Made by a program: the position numbers and the translations under genes. 64,000 bases of DNA, taken from contig NC_087074.1 of NCBI RefSeq assembly GCF_026151205.1, forward strand, positions 21,123,765 to 21,187,764, written 5' to 3'. Below the pieces are notes generated by a model. The model saw only the letters and a program-made list of their open reading frames with translations. It was not told where the DNA came from and made no database searches. Positions 1-13,200 of the stretch are shown one piece after another. This DNA comes from Bolinopsis microptera (taxonomy: Eukaryota > Ctenophora > Tentaculata > Lobata > Bolinopsidae). Numbering within the stretch: the stretch's first letter is position 1; each line of letters opens with the position of its first letter.

Positions 1-389
1 ATATACCGACGACAATACCAAGGACCCGAGTGCCACATTGACTTTTCCGGATCCGTTTTTACCGAAGGCTTATCCACCAGTTACTCATGCTGCATGTATA
101 GTCTGATAATATTTTGTCTTATCTCTAGCAAGCATTCTGCAAATTGAAGTGTCGTATTTACACGGGCTTAACAGAAATATATACCATTGCTACCGATATT
201 ATTTGAAATCTCAATAATATGTCCCAAAACGAATATCACGTGCTGCTCGGAATGTCCAAGCTATGTAGGTGTAATACAAAAAATAAAGATGGAATGAGAT
301 AAAATTGGATTCGAATCCAATTTCTTCTTGCAACAGCTTGCTCAAAAGCTATTTTCGTAGTTGAGTGTGTTAACATAGAGGCTAAAGAG
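1..389. other. Window edge, no gene recognised
   Basis: AT-rich sequence without a convincing exon. It precedes the point (about 390) where reverse-transcriptase homology begins abruptly, as expected at a 5'-truncated LINE insertion. Confidence 0.4.
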
Positions 390-1482
390 GATTTTATTTG
401 CTGACGACACTAACCTATTCGTTTCTGCAGACTCGAAAAAAGACGTTTATAATGTAGCTAACGATATTCTTTCGTCTATTTCTAGATACATGAAATGTAA
501 TCTACTACATATTAACGCTAAGAAGAGCTGTTATATGTATTTCTCCCCAAACAAACGTGTAAATGAATCGTCTACATGCAGTACACCCGATGATTTAAAT
601 CTCTCCATAGACGGCTCCATAATAATACGTGTTAAAACAACTAAGTTTCTAGGCGTGCTGATTGATGATAAACTGAACTGGAAACCTCACATCGAATCAC
701 TAAATAAGAAACTAAGAAGTGCTTGTGGACGTATTTACCGCATAAAAAACTGTCTACCTATAAAACTGCACAAGCAGATATACCACACACTATTTGAATC
801 ACACCTTACGTTCACCATCTCAGTATGGGGTGGTGTCTCTAACCAAGTTATCAACCCTGTATTCTTAACACAGAAGAGATGTATTAGAATAATTTTTGGA
901 GATGCAAACTCATACCAAAACAAATTCAAAACATGTGCTCGTTCTAGACCTATTCAATGTAAAATACTGGGTAAATATGAGTCTAATGTTAATAACTCTG
1001 TTAATCCACGTATTAAACCATGTGCAAAGTGTGTCCGCTCTAAATCGGTAGTTCATAATAAACTTGTTAGACCCTTATGTTGTCAAAAACTAGGAGCTTA
1101 ATTCTATTCCAAGGAATCAACCAAACCATTATTTAACAGTCATAAACTCCTTACTGTTCATAATCTTTACAAACTTCGTACTATAACTGAACTTTTTTAA
1201 ATAGTGAAATATAGGGTACCCATATCTCTCTACTCTTTACTTAACATGTCTGAACTGAGGGATGACCGTCTAATACCACCAAAGCCAAGCCATAACTTTA
1301 TTTATAAATCTTCTTGGCTTTGGAATCAATTCAAGGACTCCAATCCACAGAATAAACCTGACTTTGTGAACACATCCTGTAACTCAATCAAATCAAGGCT
1401 AAACCGATCTCTTCTAGATGCCCAAAGCAGGTTCGATAATGAGTGGCATAATGACAACTTTAACAGTTTTGGACCATGCTAG
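390..1482 (+). pseudogene. 5'-truncated non-LTR retrotransposon reverse transcriptase (LINE fragment)
   Basis: An open frame runs from about 390 to 1101. It begins at the catalytic reverse-transcriptase motif FADDTNLFVS, followed by the thumb signatures KKSCYMYFSP and TTKFLGVLIDDKLNWKPHI, which are typical of Jockey/CR1-like LINE reverse transcriptases. Fingers, palm N-half and endonuclease are missing, so the copy is 5'-truncated, the usual result of incomplete target-primed reverse transcription. A TAA at 1099-1101 interrupts the frame. The same frame then continues (FYSKESTKPLF) to a frameshift near 1195, and the C-terminal part resumes at 1204-1482 with SELRDDRL and the end SFGPC. The element is dead. 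The clade is inferred from motif style only. Confidence 0.8.
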
Positions 1483-2606
1483 ATTATTGATAAAAACGTG
1501 GAATTAATGTAAACAAATACTTAATTACTTAAATATTGCCGTTTCCGTACGGCGCTATACGTAATATTATATGTTAAAAGCGCGCCGCAGCTACTCCCTA
1601 CTTCAACATTTGCGCGGGTTTCTTAAGCGCGCACGTACGTTTATTCTTGGCCGTTAATCAGACCCATTACATAACGCTATAGGTGGCAGTGACTGTAATT
1701 TTCTTCAACAATTACTGAATTATCCATCCATAAAGTGATTTACAAAATGACACCTAAACCTCGTGTTTCGGTGTTCACTTAAACGGTACTTGGCGGCTGA
1801 ACTGTGGTGTCTGACGTTTGCAGCTAGATCGGACTCTGCATGATATTGTATTAGCAAATTTGTATAGTGTATAATTGTTTAGTGTTTATGATACTCTGCA
1901 ACCTGGTAGCACGGCTGACACAAAAACAAAATGTTGGCCTGGCTTGTGCATAACCAAGTAAATAACACGCACTCCGATAAAAGCCGTCTGGAGAAACTCC
2001 GCAAAATGTTCATTGTAGTCAACGGGCACAAAGAAGCACTACTAGCAATTGTGTCCTTTACCCTCCTACATAATTTGAACATTTTTGTGGCTAACTCATT
2101 GAACAACATCTGAATTAAAATGTGTCTAGTATTAAAAGATTCAGTAAGTAATTTTTTCATGTACGCTGTACACTGTAGTTAGTAAATGCAAATCAAACTT
2201 TTTCGATCAGCCGCGCGCTGAACCAGTGTTGCACTAGGTAAAAATTGTGTATATTTTGTTCATTTTTGAGTGTAAATTAATTTATTAATTTATCACAAAT
2301 TATTTTATTATAATATAACCACTTATGTGAAATGGTTATTTTGACTTTAAATATTTGAACTAAATATGAATTGATTGTGGGTATAAAATAAAATTTGTTT
2401 TACTAATTTGTTTTACTATCACTTCTGCAGAGATTTGATTTGCATTACAATTGCTGGCTAAAAGTCGGGGAAACCCTTAATTTGTGTAGCAGTGAAGCTT
2501 AATGACATGTTATTAATACTATTTTTATTAGATCTAGGAAGAAAAGCATGGCCAATAGTTACCATATCAATATGATTTAAGAGTAACCAATCTGCTAATT
2601 GATGCA
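1483..2606. other. Intergenic, nothing recognised
   Basis: Contains a GC-richer patch around 1570-1640 with several GCGCGC steps, then AT-rich DNA. Short overlapping ORFs on both strands (1879-2160) have no family features and are probably chance. The stretch just before 2607 holds an in-frame TAG at 2556-2558, which supports the start of the next gene. Confidence 0.4.
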
Positions 2607-3731
2607 ATGTCCGAGAAGAAAGCAAGAAACTTTTTTCCTTTCAATGTCATTGATAGACTTAAGGAGGAAAAACGATCCAAGGAGAACAGCAAAAAGATAG
2701 ACCTGGAACTAAAAAGGGAATATCAAAGAAAGAGAAGCAATTGGAATGTTAAGACCATTGTTACAGGTAATAGAGGTTCTGGAAAATCATCTCTCATTGA
2801 ACAATTTAAACTTCAGAAAATATTCACTGCAGAGTTGGATGAGGCTAAAGTCGCTATGATGCGTATAAGATCTTGTTGCATTGAGCTGATATTGAACACA
2901 TACAGTTGTTACTGTTCTTACACTAAGGTACTGTCAAATTTTACCTGTTCTGACAGTTCAAAATTTGATGAATATCAAGAGCTTATGAGAAATGTCTTAA
3001 ATGAAATCAACGGAATGGATCTAACTCCAATTTCTGATGAAAGCAAAGATGAAAAGACTGAGTTGGAGAGATATCTTTTGGAGAATTTCAGAAGAATTCT
3101 TAACCCTGAATATACTATAAATTTGGAAGATTTAGTTGTCTGGAAAAAATCCTGTTTTAACAACAATTTTGAGAAAGATTTGGTAAGATTGCAACATACT
3201 GAAAATTCTAGACTGTTCTGTAATCTTGACATCACCCATTTTCGGAAACCTATTTCTGGTAAATTACTTACTTCTCACTTTGAAAATACAGAAGTAGTTT
3301 TATTTTGCTTTTCGTTACAAAACTTTTGCCAGCTGGAAGAAAGCATCAAATATTTTAAACTCTTGGTAGAATTACCAAGTTTTTCCAATTCTGATTTTAT
3401 CTTACTGTTAACGAAGAGAGATATATTAAAAGCAATGTTTGAAGAGATGCAGTTGTCCAAAGAACTTCTTGACTTTCTTAACAACCACCAAATAGAATCA
3501 CATGGACAAGATGAATGTTGCGAGTACATCTATTCCAGATTCAACAAAACCTTGCAAGAGACCGCTGATTGCAAGTTGTGCAAGAGTTTATATCATTATA
3601 ACGTCAACTGTGTTGACTATGAAGATATGAATAAAATAAGTAATGCAATTTCAAAATTAATAGTTGAGATATCGGTATCGTGCAAGTGTTGTTGTTGCAA
3701 GTGTAATCATGGCAAGGGATCATTAATGTGA
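2607..3731 (+). CDS. Divergent G-alpha-like GTPase, intronless
   Basis: A 374-aa ORF that reads as a heterotrimeric G-protein alpha subunit. A basic helical N-terminus leads to a P-loop GNRGSGKS (residues 54-61) followed by SLIEQFKL, the counterpart of GAGESGKS-TIVKQMKI. A helical-domain-sized segment spans about 75-200. VVLFCFSLQNF and EESIKYFKLLVELPSF match the strand after switch II and the following helix. LLLTKRD (266-272) stands for the NKxD guanine motif, and NCVD (334-337) for TCAT. Key differences: there is no MGxxxS myristoylation start, no RxxTxGI switch I, and DxxGQ is replaced by DITHF at 208-212, so the catalytic Gln and the Gly are gone. The C-terminus ends in a CKCCCCKC cluster (359-366), possibly lipidated. 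Canonical G-alpha proteins are 350-380 aa, so length fits. The single exon suggests retroposition. GTP hydrolysis is unlikely; nucleotide binding is possible. Start chosen because an in-frame stop lies 51 nt upstream. Confidence 0.75.
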   Translation: MSEKKARNFFPFNVIDRLKEEKRSKENSKKIDLELKREYQRKRSNWNVKTIVTGNRGSGKSSLIEQFKLQKIFTAELDEAKVAMMRIRSCCIELILNTYSCYCSYTKVLSNFTCSDSSKFDEYQELMRNVLNEINGMDLTPISDESKDEKTELERYLLENFRRILNPEYTINLEDLVVWKKSCFNNNFEKDLVRLQHTENSRLFCNLDITHFRKPISGKLLTSHFENTEVVLFCFSLQNFCQLEESIKYFKLLVELPSFSNSDFILLLTKRDILKAMFEEMQLSKELLDFLNNHQIESHGQDECCEYIYSRFNKTLQETADCKLCKSLYHYNVNCVDYEDMNKISNAISKLIVEISVSCKCCCCKCNHGKGSLM

Positions 3732-4160
3732 CTACCTTCTTTTATATAATTTTAGCTGAACCAAGGTTTTGTCATTTCTCATTATTCACGAGCCTCTGTC
3801 TCAGGCGAGGGCTTTGTTGAGCACATCAGTTAGTCAACCAATAATACTTTTGCCAAAATATTGTTTTAAAATACGATTTTATTTTATTTTACCATTTCAC
3901 TATTATCGATTATTATCGATCGTGTTTTTTTTGAAACAATACATTTTGATTCTGGTGGGTAGTTGAGGCATATCGTTACTGTGAAATAAACGTTACTGTG
4001 AAATAAACTATTTATTAGCTGACTTTTGGGGTCAACTATCTTTCATATTGATTGAAAGTTATCAATTAAAATAACAGAATGATGTGTAAAAAACGTTTAA
4101 TCCTTCCAATTCCTGTCTAGCATCAGCAACAGCCGATACATGTGAAGTGTTGAGGCCGGG
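3732..4160. other. Short intergenic stretch with one half of a known inverted-repeat motif
   Basis: Around 3948-3970 the motif ATTCTGGTGGG followed by TTGAGGCAT occurs. It matches the arm of the inverted-repeat element at 35025-35142, so this is probably a decayed solo arm of the same family. A short duplicated AACGTTACTGTGAAATA follows at 3975-4005. Confidence 0.35.
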
Positions 4161-4203
4161 ATGATAGTTCAACTATCATTGATTCTGGTGGCTTCTCTGT
4201 TCA
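4161..4203 (+). CDS. Neurexin-like exon 1: signal peptide
   Basis: ATG followed by [13 protein letters not shown], a hydrophobic leader. The donor is A|GTAAGT, phase 1, and it joins exon 2 to give Asn-15. Confidence 0.75.
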
Positions 4204-7200
4204 GTAAGTCTAATCTACTTTACATTTATATTCTCACAAGATACATTATAATATAGCGATTTCCTTGATGTTAAAAGTTATTTGTGTGGTAAATTTACGC
4301 TAACTCCTGTACAGTGAAGTTGCTGTTATGTCAACCTCACCCGGAAATTGGGCTCAATTAGTAATCTGCGCCTTTACAATGATTGGCATAATACCTATTA
4401 CACTGTTACTAAGATTGTCAAGTAATTTTCTGCAAAGTTACAAAGAATGCAGTCGGGGATGTAATTGATTAGTGGTCACACTGGATTGGGTTTCGTCCTA
4501 ACTCTGCCCTAATGACTTAATTAGATTGATTAAAACGATTAAATCATTGTCGAACATAATTCATGAATGAATACTGTAGTCAAACACAATGAACTCATCA
4601 TTACAGTACAAGATAATTATATGAATATGATCTTACTATTTCTACCCGAATTTATTCGGTATACTGATGAGCTCGTGGTTACCAAACATATTTCATACCA
4701 CAACTCCACAACAGTAGATACAGCTCCATACGCTTCTAACTAGCAAAGCTGCCTCTATCCCTATCTCTTAATTTATACAATTAGAATCCTGAGGCAGTTT
4801 TAAACTTACTCCGTTACAACAACGAACTTTACAGATGCTATAAGAAGTTGCAGTAACGGCACGATAGCGAATGGTAGGTTGGCAAACTACAAGGTAGACA
4901 GTGAAGAGGGAGACAGCGCCTCGTTGGTCTGCAGTGATGGGTATACCACGTACAACTCACATCTTGTATGTGGTGAGGATAACACTTGGCTCCCCACTCC
5001 TATCTGTCACAAAGGTTAGTTTTGGAGAAATACCATCTGTCACAAAGGTTAGTTTTGGAGAAATGCTATAATTTATAATCACCCGTTTTCAGGAGAACTT
5101 ACTTTAATTTTGCTGTTTACCGTCTGTTTTATGGTTAAAGAAAGAGCGAGCTCAAATAACTCACTTCAATTTCAGTGTTCGTCAGATTTAACAAGACCTC
5201 TATGATAAAGTATGTGTATCCTACCCCTTACGATTCAGTAGACAGCTCCGTTTCCTTCTCCTTCTCTACTCCTCCCCTTCAAAGGTACAGCTGTGAAATT
5301 AGATTAAAATAAATTTTGATTGCAACCATACAGATGCAGCAAATTTACATGTAATATATGTGCGATGGTATTGGTCATCATGCCACTAGTCAAAACATCG
5401 TGTTAATTGTGTTTAATACTAGTTCCACTGATCCTGGCACTGTGAAAGCTGAAAATGCCCTAAAATTGTACGCTAATAGACTTCTCCAACTCACTCTAGG
5501 GGCCCTCAATATCAAACTATCAAATAAAGCACTCTGTGTTTTTCAACTGCTTCATTATACAACTGAACATTACAGGAATTAAATGCGCCATAGATTTAAA
5601 TTGAAATTAGGCATAAGATAAGCAGCTCTAAAACCGTTTTTATTTGAAAATTCAATTAATTATTATAATATAATATATATATTATTATATAATATATGAA
5701 AATGAAGCGTTACATTTCAGCCATGCAAAATTACACTGTCATAATGTCAGTGACATTATATTGATGTACAACCAATTAAATGAAAAAAATGGTATTGCAA
5801 TATAAGTTGAACTGTGCATACTGTGTGGCCGGATGACAACTAACTAATCTAGAAAAATAAACTTGATTATATCTTACTATATATAAAGCGAGACGATATA
5901 TATATATAATAATATTATATGTGTTTATCCGTGCCATTTTACTGACACCACGGCATCAACTTTAACGCGACTTTCCGCAAAAACCGTAAAAGATATACAA
6001 CTGAAACTTTTTTGACTGAGTCAAATGCTTTTATGTTTTTCAAATCAGCATGAAAAAATAAAAAATTGGCCAAGGAATAAGAATTTTAGTGCCCAAAATT
6101 TGGACCCCCAAGTGGCATGGTGTCAAAAACGCGAATTAAATAGGTAATAATTATTTTAGTCTCTTGAGTCTTGACACCACTTTAGAGAAAGACGGGTTCC
6201 TGCTAGTAATAATTAATTCAGCTGAACCAACACAAAGCCACATTAACTTTAGGTCCATTACAAAGCTGCACTTACTAAATTACATTCCCTTGCGGCTTAC
6301 TTATCTAATTAAGGTTCTTGATACCTTTGCTGAATTTGCTGTCTGCCTCGTAACAGTTCTAAAATTAGATTGCCTGAAGGAGATTGGAAGTTTGTGTTTT
6401 CACAAGTCCCTCCGCTTCCAAGGCATATTTATTTATGTCATAGAAATAGCTGATTTATAAGACTATAACGCATATAATAATATAATGTTCCAAGTTTGAA
6501 CTAAATTGAAACCCGGATCCATGCATGATGGCCATTTTTTCGGACCACAATCAGTGGTTTTTACAGCCAAATATGAAGTATACATAGTAGAGCAACGTCA
6601 ACTGTATTTTATATTGCATTTATAATTTCAGTAAGTCTTTTAGGAATTGCTGTAACAGACTACAGCAGTGTTACATATTATATTATATATTATGAGTTGT
6701 GTGGTTTTATTGACATTTTAAAACTTTTGCTTTAAATCTAATTTGTATCATTTTACAAAGTCGTTACCAGGCCCATTTGTGTGAGTGTATTTGTTTATGT
6801 AACTAAACAAACAAACAAACAACTGCTAATACTTTGCTGGTCATGTATTTGCTAATTATACCACAAAATTTCAGTCAGTTTTTCAACCGTAAAAATTACA
6901 TCTCCAGGTATTTGAAGAAGATTGTTTCTGGAGAAAAACTTGAAACATTCAGCATCTTTAAATAAGCAAAATTCAGAGACTTCTTGAGATTTTGAGTTTT
7001 TAAATATTCATCACACTCAAGGAAATGTCCAGTGTGAGTTATTAACATGTCAAAAGAACGCGTAATAAAAACGATCTTTCGCCGCTAGTCGTTAATACTC
7101 AATGAACGTTACTTCACTAAACAATAACTGCTGAAATGGCTCCACAATTCTCTGAGCTCAACTCGTTGTATTTTGAAGGGTTTAGTAAATCTATCGACGT

Positions 7201-10200
7201 TTTTGCCACACAACTCAAAACATCACGAGAAACAGCTCAAGACCAGTGGGTTTATAATATTATGTCAAATCCTTTTATGTTACAGTGTTTATTAACAGGA
7301 AGCAGCGATGTAATAGCTCAGCCAATCTATTTAACGTTGCTTTGTGGTGACACGGGGGGGGGGGGGGGGGGGGGGATCATACACTTAGTACCGGACATGA
7401 CGTTGGTGGGTGGGTCATTTTTTCTCCCAAAAACACAGTTAGTACATGGTACTAACTGGTGGGTCTACTGCCCATTTTCCAGAAAAACAGTTAGTACATG
7501 GTACTAAGGGGTTCATTTTTTGGGTGTCCAACCCCAAAAAAACCATTTTACCTCAAATTTCAATTTTGGGAATGGGTTTTGAGGTTTTTAAAAGTTTTTT
7601 TTGGGTTTTTTGTAATTTTAAAATTTTTTGTGTAACTTTTTATCTAATTTGACTACATTGAAAACAAAACCCCTACTAAATAGTGGGTATAATTTTCCCA
7701 TTTCCAATGTTTAATGAGCTGTTTAAAGCAATTTATGGGTGGGTATCTTATTCTATATACCAAAAAACAGTTAACCACGATTTTTCGACAGTTAGTACCG
7801 CAAAAGGCGGCAAAAGGGGTGGGTGTCTTACGTATTATCCAAAAAAACAGTTAGTACCGCAAAGGGGGTGGGTGGGTCTAGTGAAAAATATCCAAAACTA
7901 CACTTAGTCGACGTGATGTCCGGCACTTGGTACCTGATCCCCCAAGGTAAAATCACAAACATCTAATTTTAGAAATGTTATGAAGCAGCAGTATGACGAT
8001 AATGCTGATGAAAATCTCAAATATAATCTACATATTGTCACATATTACCAACAATCTCAGTTACTTGGGTTTTAATCGGGTTTTAATCGACACAATTTTG
8101 CTTGTCTTACTATTTACCAAATTTGAATTAATCTACAACTGAATCCATGCATGGTGGCATACTATTTGAAAATACAGCGGAATATTTTCAGTACGGGTGT
8201 GCTGGTACGACTAACCAGTAAGAAGCTCTCAGATGGATCACGTGACACTCTCACAGTTGAGTTAGTCGGCGGGTTCCTCGCAACTACCATGCAACTCTCC
8301 AGTAAGTTTTATCGTACTTTAAGTTAATGAAAATTTGCGATCATTTTGATTTTTATTGTCTGAGCTTGAGTGTTGAGTCTCAAATGTAAGGAATTTCGCT
8401 ATTCGCCATTTATCCCGGAAATATTCGATTTTCGCCATAAAATCTTGGTGAAAATGGAATTAGTCGTTGTTAGCATTGTTACTATTTACCTGCGTCATGA
8501 AAATGAAGCGAAAATAGGGAACGTGCCGAAAAAATTGTCTTACTTTTCAGTTTCTCTATTTTCACCAATTATCCGACAAACTGTAAAAAGTAAATGTTGA
8601 AAATGGGAAGTGGTAATAATCCAATTTATTCGTCGTGTTAATTCGTCCGACAGTCAGCTGCTAGTAGAAATAATCATAATTTAAATTACGTTACATAATA
8701 TGCGGCTAATAAAAGAGTTATAATTAGTCCAAAAATCTACAAATCTGTGCAAACAACAATGACGTTTTAGAAGAGCCAGAGAAATCAAATCAGTCAGAAT
8801 CTAAAGCAGAGTATTACGTGAAAACATTAGAGGATATGATCAATGATTTACAGGCAGATGAGGAACAAAAGGTTTAACTATTTCAGATTAAATAATTATA
8901 TTTTTAAAATAAAAGAATGTATTTTCAAATAAGATCAAGATCTGTTTAATGTTAGTAGGACTAGTTAATAATTCTTATGTTTCTCGCTCCAAATAAGTCG
9001 TTTTATCTTATGTGCTTAACTTTAAAAGGATTGATTACTGACCAGTACAGTCTATTTCCTTCCTTGTAGCCTGATCTTAATTAATAAGGTTGAAAAACAG
9101 GAGGAGATTCTAAATGTCTTATCAGATTTAGCACGTGAGACTCAGCGACAACAAAAGAGATTGGCAGTTTTAGAATCAGACTTTGAAACAGAATTCAGGC
9201 CAAGTACGTCTTTATTTTTGACTGTACTTAGAATATATTATTCGCTAATATAGTTCCAGGCTGAGTTTCAGGTTCTGACACAATATCAGAAACATAGATT
9301 AACATAATATAAGATACATAGGTTAACTTTAACCCTTGATGAAGCCCAAGTAAATGTGATAATAGGTTAACTTTAACCCTTGATGAAGCCCAAGTAAATG
9401 TGATAATAGGTTAACTTTAACCCTTGATGAAGCCCAAGTAAATGTGATAATAGGTTAACTTTAACCCTTGATGAAGCCCAAGTAAACTAGGTAACCAGGT
9501 GGCAGGTAACCAGGTAACCAGGTAACCAGGTAACCAAGTAAATGTGATAATAGCAGAACCCCTCTAACTCCCCAATCGCTCAGTGCCCGTTACAGTCCGG
9601 CTCAGTCAACGTATTTCTCATAACATTTCACAGGAAACGCTCTGGCTGTGTTCCTGTAAGAGACACTTCTGACTCGCCTTGTCGCATTATTTACTTTACT
9701 TCTGCTACAGACACTAATTATTCAGTGCAGTCTCAGTATCTTTTTATAGGCTCTGAAGATCTGGTGTTGTTTAAAGTTGTACCTGACAATGTCTACCATG
9801 GAGAATAAGACGACCAGTATAATTTAGTGCTGGATTAGTTATGCCTGGTTTTAATCTTAAACAAGATTTACAGCTGAGTTGGTGCTCTTGTAGTTATGTA
9901 GTCTGTGTTACAGCTGAGTTGGTGCTCTTGTAGTTATGTAGTCTGTGTTACAGCTGAGTTGGTGCTCTTGTAGTTATGTAGTCTGTGTGCTGTTTACTTT
10001 TGTACAAATACCGTTCTACTGCTGTAATGGTTTTAAGTTTATATATTGGCTGCAAAACGTCCCATTAAAACATTTACTCGTTACCATGACCACGAATTTG
10101 TCTCTGAACATAAGTATAAGTCAACATGATATTGCCGCTTACCACTTTTATCAAAGCTACCCTTGTGCGCAACATGTCCAGACAAAAAGCTAAAAAGGCA

Positions 10201-13200
10201 CACCGCGGTTTCCTGTGAGTGCTACAGTAATGATATTTAAAGTAGCACAGTTCACTAGTTCAGGCTGATATTTCAAAGAGCACTGTGTTTAAAGTGAAGA
10301 GGTTTGATACGAACTGTACACTTGTGGCAGTTGGAAATAAATATTGACCAGCACCATCACTGCAGAATGCAGATCTCCGCAAGCAATCACACAGTTTCTA
10401 CCGTCTAGACAACTGGTGCACGTGCATTTTAAATTAGATGGTTGGAAAATCTGGTGGACAGCCGCCAACCAACTCTTATACTTTTGTAGCAGACTAAACT
10501 CTTTTAGGGGGGGTGACATGTCTCCAATAAACTAAACTCTTATAACAGACAACTGTCCCAGTTGTTCGTAACTTTGTTCGTTCCCTTTGATCATTTTCAC
10601 TCTGATAACACAGGGAATAATGAACTCGCACTTTGTAAATTTATACCGGAAACCTGTTTGATAAACCATGCCTAGAAGGATTTAATGGTAACCATGGTAA
10701 CTATAGCTGGGACCTAGAAGGATTTCATTATCTGATAAAGAATTAGATTTAGACACAAAAAATTGGCATAAATTTTCCCCTAAGTCATGCGCTACTGTCA
10801 CTAAGTAAACGTAAGACTAAGTTTTGTCAGGAAATTAAATTAAATTTGTGACCTTGTCTACCCTTTATCAAACATGATCTTTAGAATTTCTGGGTGCAAA
10901 AATTGATACCGTGAGAAATTATTAGGCTCCGGCATAATTCATTTTGTTTTTCGAATAGATTTTTTAGAAATAATTTGGTGCAGTTACATTAAGTACGGTT
11001 ATTTGTATGAAAAATTATTTACTCTATGTTAAAATGACTGTTATTCAATGGAATGGAATGGTTGGTTTTAATGGTGCGGATGTTTAAGCAATTTTCGTTT
11101 TCTTCCATCTAATCATAAAACCGAAATAATATAATAATTTTAATTCATCTGGCCATAATTTAAGGAGAAAGTTGGAACGTTTTCTAACGTAAATAAATAG
11201 TGTCACCCAGAATACCCGAAATTAGCCGAAATGCCGCAAACTTGTCAGTTTATTGGCAGGAACACTTGTGACAATTCTATTAAGATGTTTCGAATTCCAA
11301 AAGATTCATCCCGTCATTCTTTGGTAAATCTTAGCTCGGATGAGTTACATACTTCAATCATCCAAATTATAAACTCAATGAACCACAGGAAAATGGGGGT
11401 GCTTACCAATTTTCCCTGATAAACTATATTTACTGTCAAATTGACGAATTTGTATTTTCCCACCAGTATTTTAGAGCATTTCTATGGCATCAGGCATTAT
11501 TGAAGATACAAAATGTATTTTCTGATTCTACACTTGTTGGTGAGATTTTCAATCCCCAATGTCTACAACATTCGTCGGGGCAAAGATACAATACGATCGA
11601 AGCAGCCCAGAAATTAGTATCTAAAATACCTTTCAACCCTTTTTTCTGATATGTACGGGTGTGTCCAATTACTGGTATCTTTATATTGCCAGCAAGTTGT
11701 ACACAAGGATTTCCCTATTTTCTAATTAACTTGGTATAACACATTATATATTGCTTCTCGCTAAATTACAACACCCCACTTTACTGTTGCTGAAATGGCG
11801 CCAGTGCCGCGCTGCTACACTCACTTTAGTTTGATTGAATTACAGATGAATGTTACAAATACCGATGGTTTGTAAATTTCGAACATTACATGATGAAAAT
11901 AGCGTGTAGTTCACAAATACCGGACACTTGGAGACGCTATAAGATTGCAGAATTCTCGTAAACTTGGTGTTTTTAACAACCTCAAGACGACTGTGATTAT
12001 AATTAAGTAACGAAAGTTTAAAACAAATGGGCAATGCTGTGACTTTTAGGATAGTCATTGTTTGTCAAACTGAACATTGTAACTCATAAGCCGAGTAACT
12101 CATAACATCGTAACTGCTGATAGTAAATTGTACATTCTTCCATATATCTCGGACTCAGATAATTTAAATTCCACAGAACGAGATAAGTTCATTCCTAGAA
12201 GATAATGAACACTTGTTGACACTACTCCGTGTGGTATGACGTAACATACTGCAGACAATGAACTTGCCACAGCGCTGTGTGATTACAGTTCTTTGTCCAG
12301 GTTATATGTAAATGTTAATAAACATACAGTACTCAGTCCTCACTATCACACTGTATTAGTAGTATTATCTGGAGTGGAAACAGCTGGTGTACTTCCTCAA
12401 ATATTTGTACTTCCTGGAGTACTTCACAGCTATTTCATACGGACAATAGCCCAATTGGATAACTATTTTCTGACAACAATTGTACTACAGTTTCATGTGA
12501 AGTGGAGATTTTAACAATGAATACTTCGATATGCTTTTTTTTAAAGTGTGTTCGAAGATTACAATATTATTTTAATCACATGGTAGTCATTACAACTAGA
12601 ATTAAAGTAGCACCACAAATAACAAGAATTGCGCCCGTTGTTTCATTTTGGCGGACGCTAGATTTCCATTTCACTATAACTATTAATATAAGCTCTAATC
12701 AGCTCACCTTATAATAATAATATTGAAACATCAGTAGACTACGTGTGCCACATTCAAGTTGGGCTTATTACAAAATACTATACATTACTAGTATACATTA
12801 AAATACGCTCGTGCCGCGCATTCATTGACCACAGACTAGCTATACACCACATCTCCGCAAGCAATCCCCGTGCGCGTGCGCGCGGCAAGTTGACATGGTA
12901 ACGAACGGAAGCAAGTAAGGAACACGACATATATTTGACCCACCTACCGCTATCTCCAAAATCCACGTTTTTCTGCAAAAACGTCCATTCGTAACCTTTC
13001 ACTATTGCCTTTTTTCAAAAGGGTGAAAAGGAAAAAATCCAGCCTGAGTTAATACTGGCCGACATAAACCATGTCTCATCTTGTCAGATTTAAAAACAAA
13101 TCTCCATAAACAAACAAATAAAGGTAAATCACGCCTAAGATCAATATTTTTAAAGTTAAAGGAAAAGCGCGCTACAGATTATATAATTATGTTTGGGAAA

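Noticed and set aside
5870-5990. Helitron-like 5' end (CTATATATAAAGCGAGACG)
   Set aside because: No CTRR terminus with a 3' hairpin nor Rep/helicase sequence found.
9871-9990. CRISPR-like or regulatory array (three 40-bp repeats)
   Set aside because: Direct tandem repeats without unique spacers, in a eukaryotic intron.
11231-11419. THAP-like zinc finger start ([13 protein letters not shown]...FRIPKD)
   Set aside because: Only a weak likeness over about 25 residues; the later Cys/His and AVPTIF box are not visible.
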